In this document: positions 1-10,277 of the stretch, in pieces
Layout: every line of letters starts with the position of its first letter
Position numbering within the stretch: position 1 is the first letter of the stretch
Assembly (NCBI GenBank): GCA_021234155.1
Contig: JAJEKV010000159.1
Span: 1,075,971-1,139,970, forward strand
Reading direction: 5' to 3'
DNA length: 64,000 bases
Source of the DNA: Isoetes taiwanensis
Taxonomy: Eukaryota > Streptophyta > Lycopodiopsida > Isoetales > Isoetaceae
The notes under the pieces: model-generated
Seen by the model: the letters and a program-made list of their open reading frames with translations, nothing else
Databases searched by the model: none
Told to the model about the DNA's origin: nothing
Position numbers and translations under genes: made by a program

Positions 1-5
1 TAATG

Positions 6-1549
6 TCAGAAATGTTCGTTGGACGTGAAGCGTTTTATCCTTGTGGTGCTTGAGATTGTTGAGGCACTGTATCCAACTTTGCACAGAAAGAGTAGATAAT
101 CTTCTGTTGTGGTGTCATACACAAGCCCTGGATCCGACGCCGCTGTCGGGTTGATCTCCCCAGATCCATAGTTAAATGGACTAGCTTCGACCCCGGATGC
201 ATTTAATATTGGTTCTTGCATGTTGTTCAACGGTGAAGCTGCAAGATCAAAGCATTGATAGACAAACTAAAAGCTAGTACACTATTCTATGATGCAACAG
301 TACATTATTCTATGCCTGTCCTAGATTGAAGATCAACTTATTTTATTAGTCAGGGAATAGATTATTCATTGTACAGTAATAGATTGTTCTATGCTGATCC
401 TAGATTAACATCCGTTTAGTGTTTACTCTATTTTATGCTAGGGACATAATCAAATGTCTCACTTACCAGTGGTCATGATGGCAGATTTGATGGCTGTAGG
501 GCTCCACTTGGGGTACAAGCTTTTCAAAAGAGCTGTAACACCTGCAACATGGGGACAAGACATGGAGGTTCCATATATGATGTTGTACTCCACCCTTCTA
601 GTGTCATTTGGCAACTTTGTTGGCGAATTTCCGCCAGTCCAGGTTGCTAGAATATTGAGATCTGGTGCCGATGTATCAGGCTTCAAAGGTCATACAAGAT
701 AATAGTTAAATAGTTAAATTACTTACAAACAAACTCTTAGACAAAGAAAAACAACTTGAACAAAGAAGTCTTGAAAGAAAATGTACCTTAAGTATGCCTG
801 GATTGAGCGAATTGGGACCCTGAGACGAGAATGTGGTCATCGACAGTGCAGGTTTGAAACCAAGCAGAGTGACTGGAGGAACAATCTTCACCATTGGGTC
901 TCTATTTCATCAAGTGTGATTTGGTTAAGTAACATTACCATTTTCCTCTTGGGCACAAAGTTAGACAAGTATAAGATTTTACTTGGTAGAGTTGATATAG
1001 AAGAGAGCAGCCACTGCAATATTGGCATTGATAGCAGTTCCAGGAAGTAGATAGGCATCAACAGACACCTCATTTCCATGAGCAGCAGAATTGCCAAGAA
1101 CATATCCTGCAGCTCCAGCTCTCAAGACCTCTTGACTTTTGCCGACGCGCATCCCCTGGCCTCTCAAGCAAAGGACAACCTTGCCCTTCACCTTTGTAGA
1201 GTCTAATAAGTTGGGAAGGCATTGGTTGCCACAATGCATAGTCATTTATAGATAAGTTACATGTATTCCTCTCAGTCAATGTAGAAGGTTGAAATACCTG
1301 GCATTGGTGATGTTGCTAGACAAGGCAGCATTTCCTAAAAAAAGAAAGGATACCATTTGTCTTCGAGGTTCAAAGGAGTAATGCTTTTTCCCTGTGTGAA
1401 CAGACCATAATTGTTAGATGCAATTCAAGTTGTACTAAAGGTTTTTAACATTTATTAGTTCTAGGAAGTTTCTGAGCTATACAAAATGGTTTAAGACTTA
1501 CATTCAATACAGTGCCATTTCCAAGCAAAACATTGGAAGAAGTCCAAGA
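6..1549 (-). pseudogene. Subtilisin-like serine protease (subtilase) remnant
   Basis: Minus-strand exons follow plant subtilase order. The piece ending near 1503 reads SSNVLLGNGTVLN and stops at a GT donor. A piece near 1290-1392 starts GKSITPLNLE. A protease-associated domain follows at 979-1245 (KVKGKVVLCLRG). Next come FSSQGPNSLNPGILK at 780-907, the catalytic serine block [18 protein letters not shown] at 459-690, and the C-terminal block PFNYGSGEINP at 6-235. Plausible GT/AG borders separate them. Breaks are visible. The GKSITPLNLE exon has a frameshift in a T-run relative to its duplicate near 2530. The last exon hits a stop at position 6 where a neighbouring frame continues in the expected family style, so another single-base shift is likely. 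The signal peptide, the catalytic Asp/His region and the Fn3-like end are not in the window. Subtilases are secreted or vacuolar proteases, but this copy is unlikely to make one. The family call is firm; the pseudogene call is inference from the breaks. Confidence 0.85.
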
Positions 1550-1745
1550 ATGGAACCGGAACCGCGCCACCAAACGACGCCGGAGGCCAGGGAACACACA
1601 TGCAAGCTACTAACAGCAACAGTGGTATACTTATAACGACTATGGTAGACTGGAGGATGCTTATGAAGCCTTTGGTAAAATGCAGCAAAAAGATATAATA
1701 TCATGGAATACTATAATATCTGCATCTTCTCAGAATGGGTCTGCA
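1051..1745. repeat. Tandem duplicated block, copy 1 (partner 2242-2900)
   Basis: This block carries part of the subtilase (minus) followed by the start of a PPR fragment (plus). The same order and near-identical sequence recur at 2242-2900. Copy 1 has about 58 GC-rich bases near 1543-1600 where copy 2 has a short AT-rich stretch, so the copies have been edited since duplication. Confidence 0.85.
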
Positions 1746-1800
1746 AAAAAGTCTCTTAATCTTTTCCAAGAAATGCTGCAAGAAGGCAGGACAAGATCCT
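1640..1800 (+). pseudogene. Pentatricopeptide repeat (PPR) fragment, copy 1
   Basis: The plus strand encodes about 1.3 PPR motifs, including AYEAFGKMQQKDIISWNTII and KKSLNLFQEMLQEG. This is the signature of PLS-class PPR proteins, which bind organellar RNA for editing or processing. The frame is lost after about 1790. There is no start codon, transit peptide or C-terminal E/DYW region, so it is a fragment. It lies opposite the subtilase remnant inside the duplicated block. Confidence 0.8.
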
Positions 1801-1866
1801 CTGTAACTGATAACGTTGCACACTAGAATTGGATATAGTAATCTTATCTTGTGACAATGCATGTAG

Positions 1867-2245
1867 GTTAGAAAGCGAGCACAGGCATCCATGGGAGCTG
1901 TATTAGGGAGGATCCAGATACCTCCTACTTTAGAGAGAGCAAGTGAGGCTCTGGTTACATTTTTTGAAGTGTCTATACAAGCAGTTATGAGCACACAAGG
2001 AAGTAAACAGAAGAACAAAAAATCTGATCTGGCATCAAGTGCTGTGGATATCCTGCATATGCTGTCTGCATTGAAAATTGCCTTACCTGTCATGTCAGGG
2101 AAGGCAGTTGGTAAAATATTGCCCCATCTAGTGCTACTTATTGGATTGCGTCAGGGGCTGGTTACCAAGCAGTGTTTGAATGCTATCGAAGCATTAGGCA
2201 CTAGCATGAATACAGACATTCCACATGCAATACTTGGGCTTATAG
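1867..2245 (+). pseudogene. Single exon of an RRP12-like (NUC173) ribosome-biogenesis protein
   Basis: After an AG acceptor (TGTAG at 1862-1866) an open frame starts VRKRAQASMGAVLGRIQ and runs about 125 residues. It includes SSAVDILHMLSALKIALPVM and LRQGLVTKQCLNAIEALG. The helical-repeat pattern and the 'LRQ.LVT' segment resemble RRP12, a HEAT-repeat protein of pre-ribosome maturation and export. The frame then runs into the duplicated subtilase antisense sequence at about 2242 with no donor-flanked next exon, so this is an isolated, probably dead exon. It lies exactly between the two duplicated blocks. The assignment rests on pattern recognition and could be tested by a profile search. Confidence 0.6.
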
Positions 2246-2900
2246 ACATCAGCAGACACCTCACTTCCATGAGCAGCAGAATTGCCAAGAACATATCCTG
2301 CAGCTCCAGCTCTCAAGACCTCTTGACTTTTGCCGACGCGCATCCCCTGGCCTCTCAAGCAAAGGATAACCTTGCCCTTCACCTTTGTAGAGTCTAATAA
2401 GTTGGGAAGGCATTGGTTGCCACAATGCATAATCATTTACAAATAAGTTACATGTATTGCTCAGGCAATGTAGTAGGTTGAAATACCTGGCATTGATGAT
2501 GTTGCTAGACAAGGCAGCATTTCCTACAAAAAAGAAAGGATACCATTTGCCTTCGAGGTTCAAAGGAGTAATGTTTTTTCCCTGTGTGAATAGACCATAA
2601 TTGTTAGATGCAATTCAAGTTGTACTAAAGGGTTTTTAACATTTATTAGTTCTAGGAAGTTTTTGAGCTATACAAAATAGTTTAAGACTTACATTCAATA
2701 CAGTGCCATTTCCAAGCAAAACATTGGAAGAAAAATTCATATCCAAGCTACTAACAGCAACGGTAGTATACTTATAACGACTGTGGTAGACTGGAGGATG
2801 CTTATGAAGCCTTTGGTAAAATGCAGCAAAAAGATATAATATCATGGAATACTATAATATCTGCATCTTCTCAGAATGGGTCTACAGAAAAATCTCTTAA
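2242..2900. repeat. Tandem duplicated block, copy 2
   Basis: Second copy of the 1051-1745 block. It starts near the shared string CAGACACCTCA and ends within the PPR frame (CTGCAAGAAGG). The copies differ by scattered substitutions, a T-run indel near 1335/2530 and the replaced stretch described for copy 1. Confidence 0.85.
2250..2745 (-). pseudogene. Subtilase fragment, duplicate of the protease-associated region
   Basis: The minus strand repeats the exon pieces seen near 979-1549: NVLLGNGTVLN near 2695-2735, NITPLNLEGKWYPFFFVG near 2470-2580, and KVKGKVILCLRGQGMR near 2310-2400. The GKNITPLNLE exon keeps the frame lost in copy 1. No catalytic Ser exon follows, because sequence on the low side switches to the RRP12-like exon at about 2245. 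It is therefore a partial duplicate with no catalytic potential. Confidence 0.85.
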
Positions 2901-3300
2901 TCATTTTCAAGAAATGCTGCAAGAAGGAGCTATCCAGACAGGATCACCGTCATAACCATCATTTCGTCATGCAGCTATGCTGGACTAGTTGATGATGGTT
3001 GTCATTATTTTGTTTCAATCAATGGAGATAATTTTATATGCAGAGGATTATGGAAGTTTGGACGATCTTTTTGGGCATAGAGGGTGGCTGGATGAGGCAG
3101 AGGATCTCGCATATGCCATGCCATTCACTTATGATGCTGCCTGGATGTCACTTCTTGGTGCATGCAAGATTCATAGTAATACATTCCTAGGAAACAAAGC
3201 AGCAGAATGTCTTTGATATGGTCCCTAACAAATCATCAGTCTATATAGAACTATCAAACATATATGCTACAGATGGAAGCTGGGATTAAAATGGAGAGGC
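2786..3300 (+). pseudogene. PPR protein pseudogene (PLS class, C-terminal repeats)
   Basis: Reading plus, the fragment begins like the copy at 1640 (AYEAFGKMQQKDIISWNTII) and continues further: RITVITIISSCSYAGLVDD, then GWLDEAEDLAYAMPFTYDA, AWMSLLGACKIHSN, NKAAEC, and SSVYIELSNIYATDGSW. This is the usual order of the last PLS motifs before an E/DYW tail. At least three frame changes and a stop (near 2940, 3040-3090 and 3215) break it, and no E or DYW domain follows. Functional PPR proteins of this class edit organellar transcripts; this one cannot be translated as a unit. It extends past the duplicated block, so copy 2 preserves the longer original. Confidence 0.85.
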
Positions 3301-3741
3301 AAGGAAAATTAACACAACTCATTAAATGTTGTGGCATTTGCGATAATCATTTTGTTTTTGCTTAGCTTTGCATCCCTTCCATATGCCTTATTTGCTCAGT
3401 ACAAGTTCATAAGGAAGAATGACCTTTGTCATATATACTCTAAAAAAATGAATGCACTTATTGTACCTGAGAATTATGGCCCAGGAGTAATTGTCAGACT
3501 GGAGACAATGGGGTCGTTCTTCCTCCATTCTTTCCATATTCACTACCCTTGATGTCAAGAATTGGAGTTCAAGAAGAGGAAGAAGATCGGCACACTTCTG
3601 CAAATGTGAAGGAGATTGGGTGCTTGCTGGGTTATGTCAGGGGTATCTAAGACTATCCAACTTTGTCCTGAATCATAAAATGCAAAGGAAGCCATTATGC
3701 AGATCATATTAGAGAAAGCACAGTCTAAAGTTATTGATTAT
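3301..3741. other. No recognisable gene
   Basis: The plus strand has short frames at 3331-3552 and 3491-3712 but no family resemblance that I recognise. A hydrophobic stretch (ILFLLSFASLPYALFA) lies near 3345-3395. I see no repeat or element border here. Confidence 0.4.
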
Positions 3742-3858
3742 AGACATTAGCTGCAAGGCAGATTCAGGTGCAGAAATACCCAGATCATCTGCATGAAGGA
3801 TCTCAAGATATCTGAGCTCAATGTTCAAGACCTCTTCCACGATGTCCTCGAACTGTTG
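3742..3858 (-). other. Short coding-like stretch, unrecognised
   Basis: The minus strand has about 38 open codons with low-complexity-free, helix-like composition (FEDIVEEVLNIELRYLEILH). It looks more like an exon than random sequence, but no family is recognised. It lies on the same strand as, and downstream of, the unknown gene piece at 4274-4640, and could be a further exon of it. Confidence 0.3.
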
Positions 3859-4273
3859 TTTATACACAAAACCAGAACACATGTAGAAGTATTAGTATGT
3901 ATGTTATGGGCTAAGAATCCTTGAGAGCCATAACTATTTGTGACCATGGGAATGTTTCATAATCATCATGCAGTTTTACTTCCGGCAAACTTTTGACAAT
4001 AAGACCAACCTTACTAATCACAGAGGTCCAACATTAAATAACACAAAACCATAAATGAGCTTATCTTTAAAAAACAAATCCCACAAGCACCTTCTCATAC
4101 ATATAATACATCTTCAAGCAACAAATCTCATTAAAACAAACTGTAATTACACACAGTTTCACTACAAAAACCATCCTCGCGTTTACTTGATTACAGAATT
4201 CCAATCTCACATCACTATAGCCTAACAATTACGTGAACTTTTAAACACCCACAACATAAACATAAGCTAGAAC

Positions 4274-4640
4274 CTAGGCAACTAAGAACCCCGTGATTTC
4301 TCCGGCATAGTTAACACGAAATGTGTAAACTGGCCTATTACGGAAAAGCATTTGCTGCAACTCATGTGGATCACGCATAAGCGCTGACAAAGTCCCTCCA
4401 TCTTCGTATCCAAGCAATGCATCCAAAATTTGCCCACCTACAGAAATACGCATGGTCTTGGTTGGCGTCACTATCTTCCATGATATTGTCAACTGTCCTT
4501 TTACATCTTGCCTGCCACATCTAATGCATCAACATCCACCCGATTCTCCTCCAAGCAACTACTGCAAACAGACTTGATGACGCTTTTAGAAGCAATCTGT
4601 AACCGCAGCTGCCCTGTAATCTGATCCATACATGTAGAAT
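4274..4640 (-). pseudogene. Unrecognised gene piece interrupted upstream by the copia element
   Basis: On the minus strand a first stretch near 4505-4620 reads MDQITGQLRLQIASKSVIK and CSSCLEENRVDVDALDV. After a frame change near 4500, a second stretch reads TISWKIVTPTKTMRISVGGQ, LDALLGYEDGG and VNYAGEITGFLVA, and ends at a stop. The composition is protein-like and uninterrupted over 70 residues. I do not recognise the family. The copia insertion at 4682 sits about 40 bp upstream. Host sequence resumes at 31377, where minus-strand protein-like pieces (31400-32260) may be upstream exons. The copia may thus have landed in an intron of this gene. Function is unknown. Confidence 0.35.
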
Positions 4641-4676
4641 TGATTTTACAACTCTGGAAATACTAAATCATATAAG

Positions 4677-4681
4677 CATAA
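4677..4681. repeat. Target-site duplication of copia 1 (left)
   Basis: CATAA lies directly before the 5' LTR and is repeated at 31377-31381 directly after the end of the split 3' LTR. It fixes both ends of the element across 26.7 kb. Confidence 0.9.
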
Positions 4682-5240
4682 TGTTGAAAATGTTAATGTT
4701 AGATATAGTTAGATGTGTAAAGGGGAACACAAGTTGAAAGAAGAAATTCTATGGTTAAGGAGGAGACTAGGTCATACTAACAAGTGAAGACATGTGAGAG
4801 CAGTAATGGTCTAATACAATTGTTAAAAAGGCAAAGGTTAAAATCATATCATAAAGTCAGCAGTATTTCAGTGGTTCGTGAAGATAAGGTCGGTTATTTA
4901 TAGTTATCAAGGAGGTCGAATGAAATCATGAGATCTCCTACAGATGAGGCGACCGAATGGGATTGATCCGAAACCGCCTGCAAGCGGCAAGGATTCGATC
5001 CATAAAATGATAAACCTAAGTTGTATTTTGCGTGGTTCGGAATGAACTGATCGGGCTAATTAGTATGGGTTTTATGAATTCATTTGGTTGTATGACTGAC
5101 CATTGAAATTCGTTATGTTTGAACTTGAAATCTATAGTTAAGGCTGGTGAATAGCTTAACTAATTTATCTGAAGTTAGTTGCCTGCCTATAGATCTACTT
5201 AGGATTATTGCTTCTAAGCACATACTCACATTGTTTAACA
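4682..5240 (+). repeat. 5' LTR of copia 1
   Basis: 559 bp, starting TGTTG and ending TTTAACA. It matches 9561-9724 and then 30973-31376. The primer site follows one base later. Confidence 0.9.
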
Positions 5241-5241
5241 T

Positions 5242-5254
5242 TGGTATCAGAGCC
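5242..5254 (+). other. Primer binding site of copia 1 (initiator tRNA-Met type)
   Basis: TGGTATCAGAGCC directly follows the 5' LTR. It is the usual complement of the 3' end of plant initiator tRNA-Met used by copia elements. Confidence 0.85.
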
Positions 5255-5256
5255 AA

Positions 5257-6151
5257 ATGGCAACTAGACTTGGTTCTTCACTACTCAATGGAGTTGAGAT
5301 ATTTCAAGGTGAAGCAGGAGCATGGAAGGAAAGGATGAAGGACGTGTTGCTGGCTGAAGATCTTTGGGAGAAAGTACTGAAGAAGGTGAAAGCAGCACAA
5401 CAAACTCAGGTGACAGTGGTGCAAGTGAGGCATCTATAAATGTTGCTGGAAGTGGGAGCAACACAAGAAGAGCACATCAGGCAAGATGCATTATTGCAAG
5501 TAAGCTCAGTTCCAGTATTATGTTCAAAATAAAAAATAAAACACCCAAGGAGATGTGGGATTTCTTGATAAGGTGAAGGATTCATCACAGATTGAACTGC
5601 TTGACAGGAAACTGAGAAGATTAAAATTTAAAGAAGATAATCTAACTGTTTTCTTCCAAAGGTATGATAATATTGTCACAGACCTTGAGGCAGCTGGAGT
5701 TCCAATAACAAAAGGCTTTCATGTACTTTCCTTGTCAAGAGCATTTTCTGAGTTTGAGCAACTGTCTACATTAGTTAGAACAGTAGCTAGAAATAGAGAA
5801 AAGGCTGAGCTTATGATAAGAACTGAAATTGAGCAACAGAAAGTATTAAAAGGTGAAGAAGAAAACTCAGAGGTACTATTTGCAGGCAGAAAGAAAGGCA
5901 GAATGGGAAATGCAAGAAAGAAATTAGGACCTTGTTATGGTTGTAATTCATATGGACATTTAAAAAACAATTGTCCAAAGCTGAAAGAAAACAGGTGTTT
6001 TAATTGTGAGGGCCTTGGACATATAGCTGCTACCTGCCCTAGCCCTAAAGGAATTGGAAATAAAAACAAAGACAAGAGGGATTCTGGTTTTGGGAAAAGA
6101 ACAAGCAACATGAAAAGGAATGAGGGCACCAGCAGTGTAAATTTAGCATAA
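5257..6151 (+). pseudogene. gag of copia 1
   Basis: Translation begins at ATG 5257 (MATRLGSSLLNGVEIFQGE), typical of a copia Gag start. The frame shifts near 5370 and again near 5570, then stays open to 6151 with two CCHC zinc knuckles near 5932-6040 (CYGCNSYGHLKNNC and CFNCEGLGHIAATC). The middle part (NLTVFFQRYDNIVTDLEAAG) is the UBN2-type Gag core. Gag packages element RNA into particles. The two frame changes make this copy non-functional. A basic Lys/Arg-rich tail follows the knuckles. Confidence 0.85.
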
Positions 6152-6246
6152 GATGGCGGTACTGAGGACGAAGATCCTGAAGCTGAGGTAAGTAAATTTG
6201 CTACATGCTCTATTTCCAACGAAAAATCTAACAAAACCAGTGATAT

Positions 6247-9200
6247 GCTTGTGATAGTGGAGCTGAGAGATCAGTAGTTAAATCTACTGATGCTCTCAAG
6301 GAAAGGAAGAAAAAGTTTTCCACCTTTGTGCAAATGGGTGATGGTGAGCTGCAAGAGGTCAAGGAATCTGGGATGCTTGAGTTATATGACCTTGAAGGCA
6401 ATATTGTGAATCTGCATAATGTTTTGTCAGTTCCAAATATAGTGAGAAACTTAATTTCAGTCAGCCAGTTGGTTGATATGGGCTTCAAGCTTGTATTTGA
6501 CAAATACTGTTGTAAAGTATTTGAAAATAATAAAATTAAGTTTCTTGCAAAGCGTGTTGGCAACTTATTTGGTTTTCATAACAGAATGTTGGCTGGAAGT
6601 TTAAATTTTGTGGAGATTCCAACACTAAAGCTATGGCATGAGAGATTGGGACATGCTAACATAGAAAATATTAAAGTAATGGTTAAGAATGGTCTGATCA
6701 CTGCTGCAGGGCTGAATGACTTTGTATGTTTCAGTTGCATGGTAGGAAAAAGCACAAGGTTACCCTTTCATAAAAGACTTGAAAGAGCTGAAGATCTACT
6801 AGAGCTGGTACACTCTGATCTTTGTGGACCTATCAATGTAAAAAGTATGCAAGGGAGAAGATATTTCATTACATTCATTGGTGACCATTCCAGGTTTACT
6901 AAGTGTTTTTTTCTTAGTAAAAAAAGTCAAGCCTACAAGGCCTATAGGATTTATGAAGCTGAAGCTGAAAGAATGACAGGGAAAGTTGTTAAATGCTTGA
7001 GAACAGACCGTGGTGGTGAATTTGTCAATGACATTTTTAAAAGATATTGCAGAGAGAAGGGTATAAAAAGGCAAATCACTTGCAGCCACACTCCCCAGCA
7101 GAATGGAGTGGCTGAGAGGAAGAATAGGTACATTCTGGATTGTGTAAGATCCATGTTGAAACAATGGGAAGAAGCAGTAAGAGCAGCTGTGTACATCCAA
7201 AATAAATTGCCTTCTTCCAGTCTAAATGGGCAGATTGCTGAAATATTATGGAGTAAGACAAACACAAAGTATGAATACTTAAAGGCATTTGGATATATGG
7301 CATTTTCCCATGTACCTAAGGAGGTAAGAAAAAAACTTGACAATAGAGCTGTGAAAGGATTCTTGGTTGGCTATGATGAACTGTCCAAGGGGTACAGAAT
7401 TTATGCTCCAGAGGAGAGGATGATTATCATTAGCAGAGATGTTAAGTTCAATGAAACTATCCTCTATAAGAATAGAAAGGAAATTGACAACAAAGATGAT
7501 CTATATGGAAGCATTGATCATAATGATACAAATATAAAGAATACACTAGAAGATGATGATGATACTGTTGAAAATTTCAGAGATCACAATAGAGAAGAAG
7601 GGAGGATAGAGACTGCTGATCATATTGAAAATAATACTGAAGAGGCAATTAAACTTATGGACCATGATGCAAAGGAAATGACCCAAAGGAAGAAAAGTAC
7701 AGAAGTTGAAAGATTGAGAGAAGGAATAGATGGTATAGATTATGAGAAACATGGGAGAACCCCTGCTGGTACGTCAAAACGACTTCAAACTCTCAATATT
7801 GAAATCAGTGAGATTATGGCAATTTTAGAGCCTAGTGTGCCTAAAAATTATGAGGAAGCCGTGAATTCAGAAAATTCAAACCAATGGAAGCTTGCAATGG
7901 AAGACGAAATGAGGTCATTCGCTAGAACACAAACATATGAACTAGTAGAGAAGCCTAAAAACAAGAACATTGTCAAGAATAAATGGTTGTTCAAGGTAAA
8001 GACAGGTCATGATGGAGAACAAAAATTCAAGGCACGTTTGGTTGCACAAGGCTTCACTCAAAGAAAAGGTATTGACTATGACGAGACCTTTTCACCTATT
8101 GTCAAACTAACTAGTTTGAGAGTTTTACTTGCTTTTGCAAATGCACTAGATCTTGAGCTTCACCATATGGATGTCAATACAGCTTTTTTAAATGCTGATT
8201 TACATGAAGAGATTTATATGCAGCAAGCTCAAGGATTCGAACAAGGTAAGAATAAGGTGTGGATGTTAAATAAAGCGGTTTATGGGCTCAAACAATCTCC
8301 AAGGCAATGGTACCTTTGCATGGATGGTTTTCTGAGGGAACAAGGCTTCAACAAACTAGAAAATGATGGTAATCTATATATGTTTAGGGAGAAAATTCAT
8401 TTTTGCATCATTGCATTGTATGTTGATGATAATATTATGGTAAGTGACAATCTACAATGTTTAAACCAATGCAAGCAATTGCTGAGTAATAGATTCAAAA
8501 TGACAGATTTGGGGCCACTTAAATGGTTTCTTGGAATTGAAGTATGCAGGGATCGAGTGCACAAAAGGATCACATTGACTCAAAACAGCAATATTCAAGG
8601 GATGCTACAAAAATTTGGAATGATGGAATGCAACACAGTTAGGTCTCCTATGGTAACAGGTCAGAAATTATCTCTTGATTCTTGTCCTACAACTGAAAAG
8701 GAGATGTTGGAGATGGAACATTATCCATATAGAGAACTAGTGGGATGCTTACTTTATGTAGCAAATTGCAGCAGACCAGATATAGCCTATTGTGTTAACT
8801 TGTTGAGTAGATTTGGGAATAACCCAGGTATGCAACATTGGCGTGCAGCAAAGCATGTGCTCAGGTTCCTGAAGGGAACTAGCAATAAAGGCCTAACATT
8901 TTCAAATGATAATCTTGAATTAACTGCATACTCAGATGCAGATTGGGGAGGAGATGTGGACACTAGGGCATCAACCTCAGGCTACATTCTGCAAGTTGGA
9001 GGAAGCACGGTTTTATGGAGAAGTAAAAAGCAGGGTTGCATTGCAATGTCCACAGCTGAGGCTGAATACAATGCAGCCTCATTAGCAGCCAGAGAAATAG
9101 TGTGGATAAGGAGATTATTAGCAGAATTAGGGTCTGAGCAACATAAGCCTACCACATGTGCATTTTATAAGAGATATGGTTGCAAAAGAAATAATAGCAG

Positions 9201-9300
9201 TTGAGTACATAAGTTCTACTGAACAATTTGCAGACTTATTGACTAAGGCTATTCCAGTGCACAGGTTCTTAAAATTGCAGAAGTATATTGGTGTAGACCA
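6247..9300 (+). pseudogene. pol polyprotein of copia 1 (PR-INT-RT-RNase H)
   Basis: The protease motif DSGA sits at about 6250, just ahead of a frame open to 9204. Integrase shows the HHCC finger (LWHERLGHAN, CFSCMVGKS) near 6630-6750 and the DDE residues in HSDLCGP, RTDRGGEF and AERKNR. A few residues are missing after MLKQ near 7163. RT has MDVNTAFLN near 8168 and the YVDD box near 8420. RNase H has SDADWGG and STAEAEYNAA. The end is broken: after HKPTT (about 9155) some 35 residues of RNase H are missing and the frame shifts. It resumes as FIRDMVAKEIIAVEYISS at 9165-9300. The domain order is diagnostic of Ty1/copia. The 958-residue open stretch suggests moderate age. Confidence 0.92.
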
Positions 9301-9304
9301 ATTC

Positions 9305-9530
9305 ATAACAACAAATTCAGGGGAAGATCACGGAGTTACAGAAAATACAGAAATTAAATTGATGGAGGATAAGCAAATTTGTAACTACAGATCCAGGGGA
9401 AGATGGCAGTAATACTGAAAACATAGAAAAGAAGATAAAAGGCAAACCTGTAACTACAAATCCAGGGGAAGATGACAGTAATACAGGAAATACAGAAGAG
9501 AAGATAAAATGCAAAAGGGTTAAGTTTAAT
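9305..9530 (+). repeat. Short tandem repeats in the copia 1 tail
   Basis: Three copies of a roughly 70 bp unit, each with a TCCAGGGGAAGAT-like core, at about 9312, 9390 and 9460. They lie between RNase H and the 3' LTR. They could encode an acidic repeat tail or be a purine-rich priming region. No clear polypurine tract abuts the LTR at 9561. Confidence 0.7.
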
Positions 9531-9560
9531 GTTACGGAACAAGTTTCAGATATATCGGAA

Positions 9561-9724
9561 TGTTGAAAATGTTAATGTTAGATATAGTTAGATGTGTAAA
9601 GGGGAACACAAGTTGAAAGAAGAAATTCTATGGTTAAGGAGGAGACTAGATCATACTAACAAGTGAAGACATGTGAGAGCAGTAATGGTCTAATACAATG
9701 GTTCGAAGCTGTAAAAAAGGCAAA
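9561..9724 (+). repeat. 3' LTR of copia 1, left part
   Basis: It begins TGTTGAAAATG and matches the first 160 bases of the 5' LTR with one substitution and one short indel. It then stops at GGCAAA, where the nested TIR element begins. Confidence 0.9.
9721..9724. repeat. Presumed target-site duplication of the outer TIR element
   Basis: CAAA at 9721-9724 is repeated at 30969-30972. The uninterrupted 5' LTR has a single GGCAAAGGTT at this place, so one CAAA copy was gained on insertion. Confidence 0.7.
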
Positions 9725-9749
9725 AAGTCGTATTTAATTAAAGCGGGAC
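9725..9749 (+). repeat. Left terminal inverted repeat of the outer element
   Basis: It starts AAGTCGTATTTAATTAAA and ends GGGAC. It pairs with 30942-30968 with one or two single-base indels. GGGAC recurs twice just inside (near 9767 and 9782), as subterminal binding motifs often do. Confidence 0.75.
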
Positions 9750-9887
9750 AAATCTTGAATTTTGGGACTCGGACTGAAAATGGGACTTATATTGACATCA
9801 AAATTTCACATCATATAACAAGGACTGGTTCATAATATTTTCTTACAGAATTTCCAAATAAATAGTTGAGAAAGTTGAGCGAGGTGA

Positions 9888-10130
9888 GATCGAAAGGGGG
9901 AGGGGAAGGGGAAGCAGGGAGTGAGAAAGGGGGGAGAAGAGGGGGCAAGGGAGAAGAAGGGCAAGGGAAGGGGCAATGGAGAAGAAGGGGGGGGAGAAGA
10001 AGGGGGAGAAAGGGGGAGAGAAGAGGGGCAAGGGAGAAGAGGGGCAAGGGAGAAGAAGGGGCAAGGGGCAAGGGGCAAGGGAGAAGAAGGGGCAAGGGGG
10101 AGAGTGGGGAAGGGGGGAGGGGAAAGCCAA
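9888..10130 (+). repeat. Homopurine G/A tract
   Basis: About 240 bases of nearly pure purine on the plus strand, built from GGGGA, AGAAGGGGG and GGGGCAAGG units, with only occasional C or T. It contains many runs of three to seven G. The open frames on both strands here are composition artefacts (Gly/Arg/Lys or Pro/Ser rich). An AT-rich block (TTAATTAA-like units) follows at 10160-10262. Confidence 0.9.
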
Positions 10131-10159
10131 AATAATAAAGGGAACGTATCCATTGAGAT

Positions 10160-10262
10160 TAAAAATACATATTATCAAAATATAATTAATAATAATTAAT
10201 TTAATTAATTATAAAATAATTTAATTAATTTAATTAAATAAATAACTAATAAAAAAAATATA
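10160..10262. repeat. AT-rich block of TTAATTAA units
   Basis: More than 90% A+T, with repeated TAATTAATTTAATTAA-like strings. It separates the purine tract from the coding-like sequence that follows. Confidence 0.8.
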
Positions 10263-10277
10263 AACCATTCTCCTCTT

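Noticed and set aside
5242-5254. Possible tRNA gene signal from the TGGTATCAGAGC string (also 41323, 54542 and 55738)
   Set aside because: Each lies directly after an LTR and is a primer site; no cloverleaf can be drawn around any of them.
9811-10199. Overlapping frames rich in Gly/Arg/Lys (plus) or Pro/Ser/Leu (minus)
   Set aside because: Pure composition effect of the homopurine tract; several frames on each strand are open at once.
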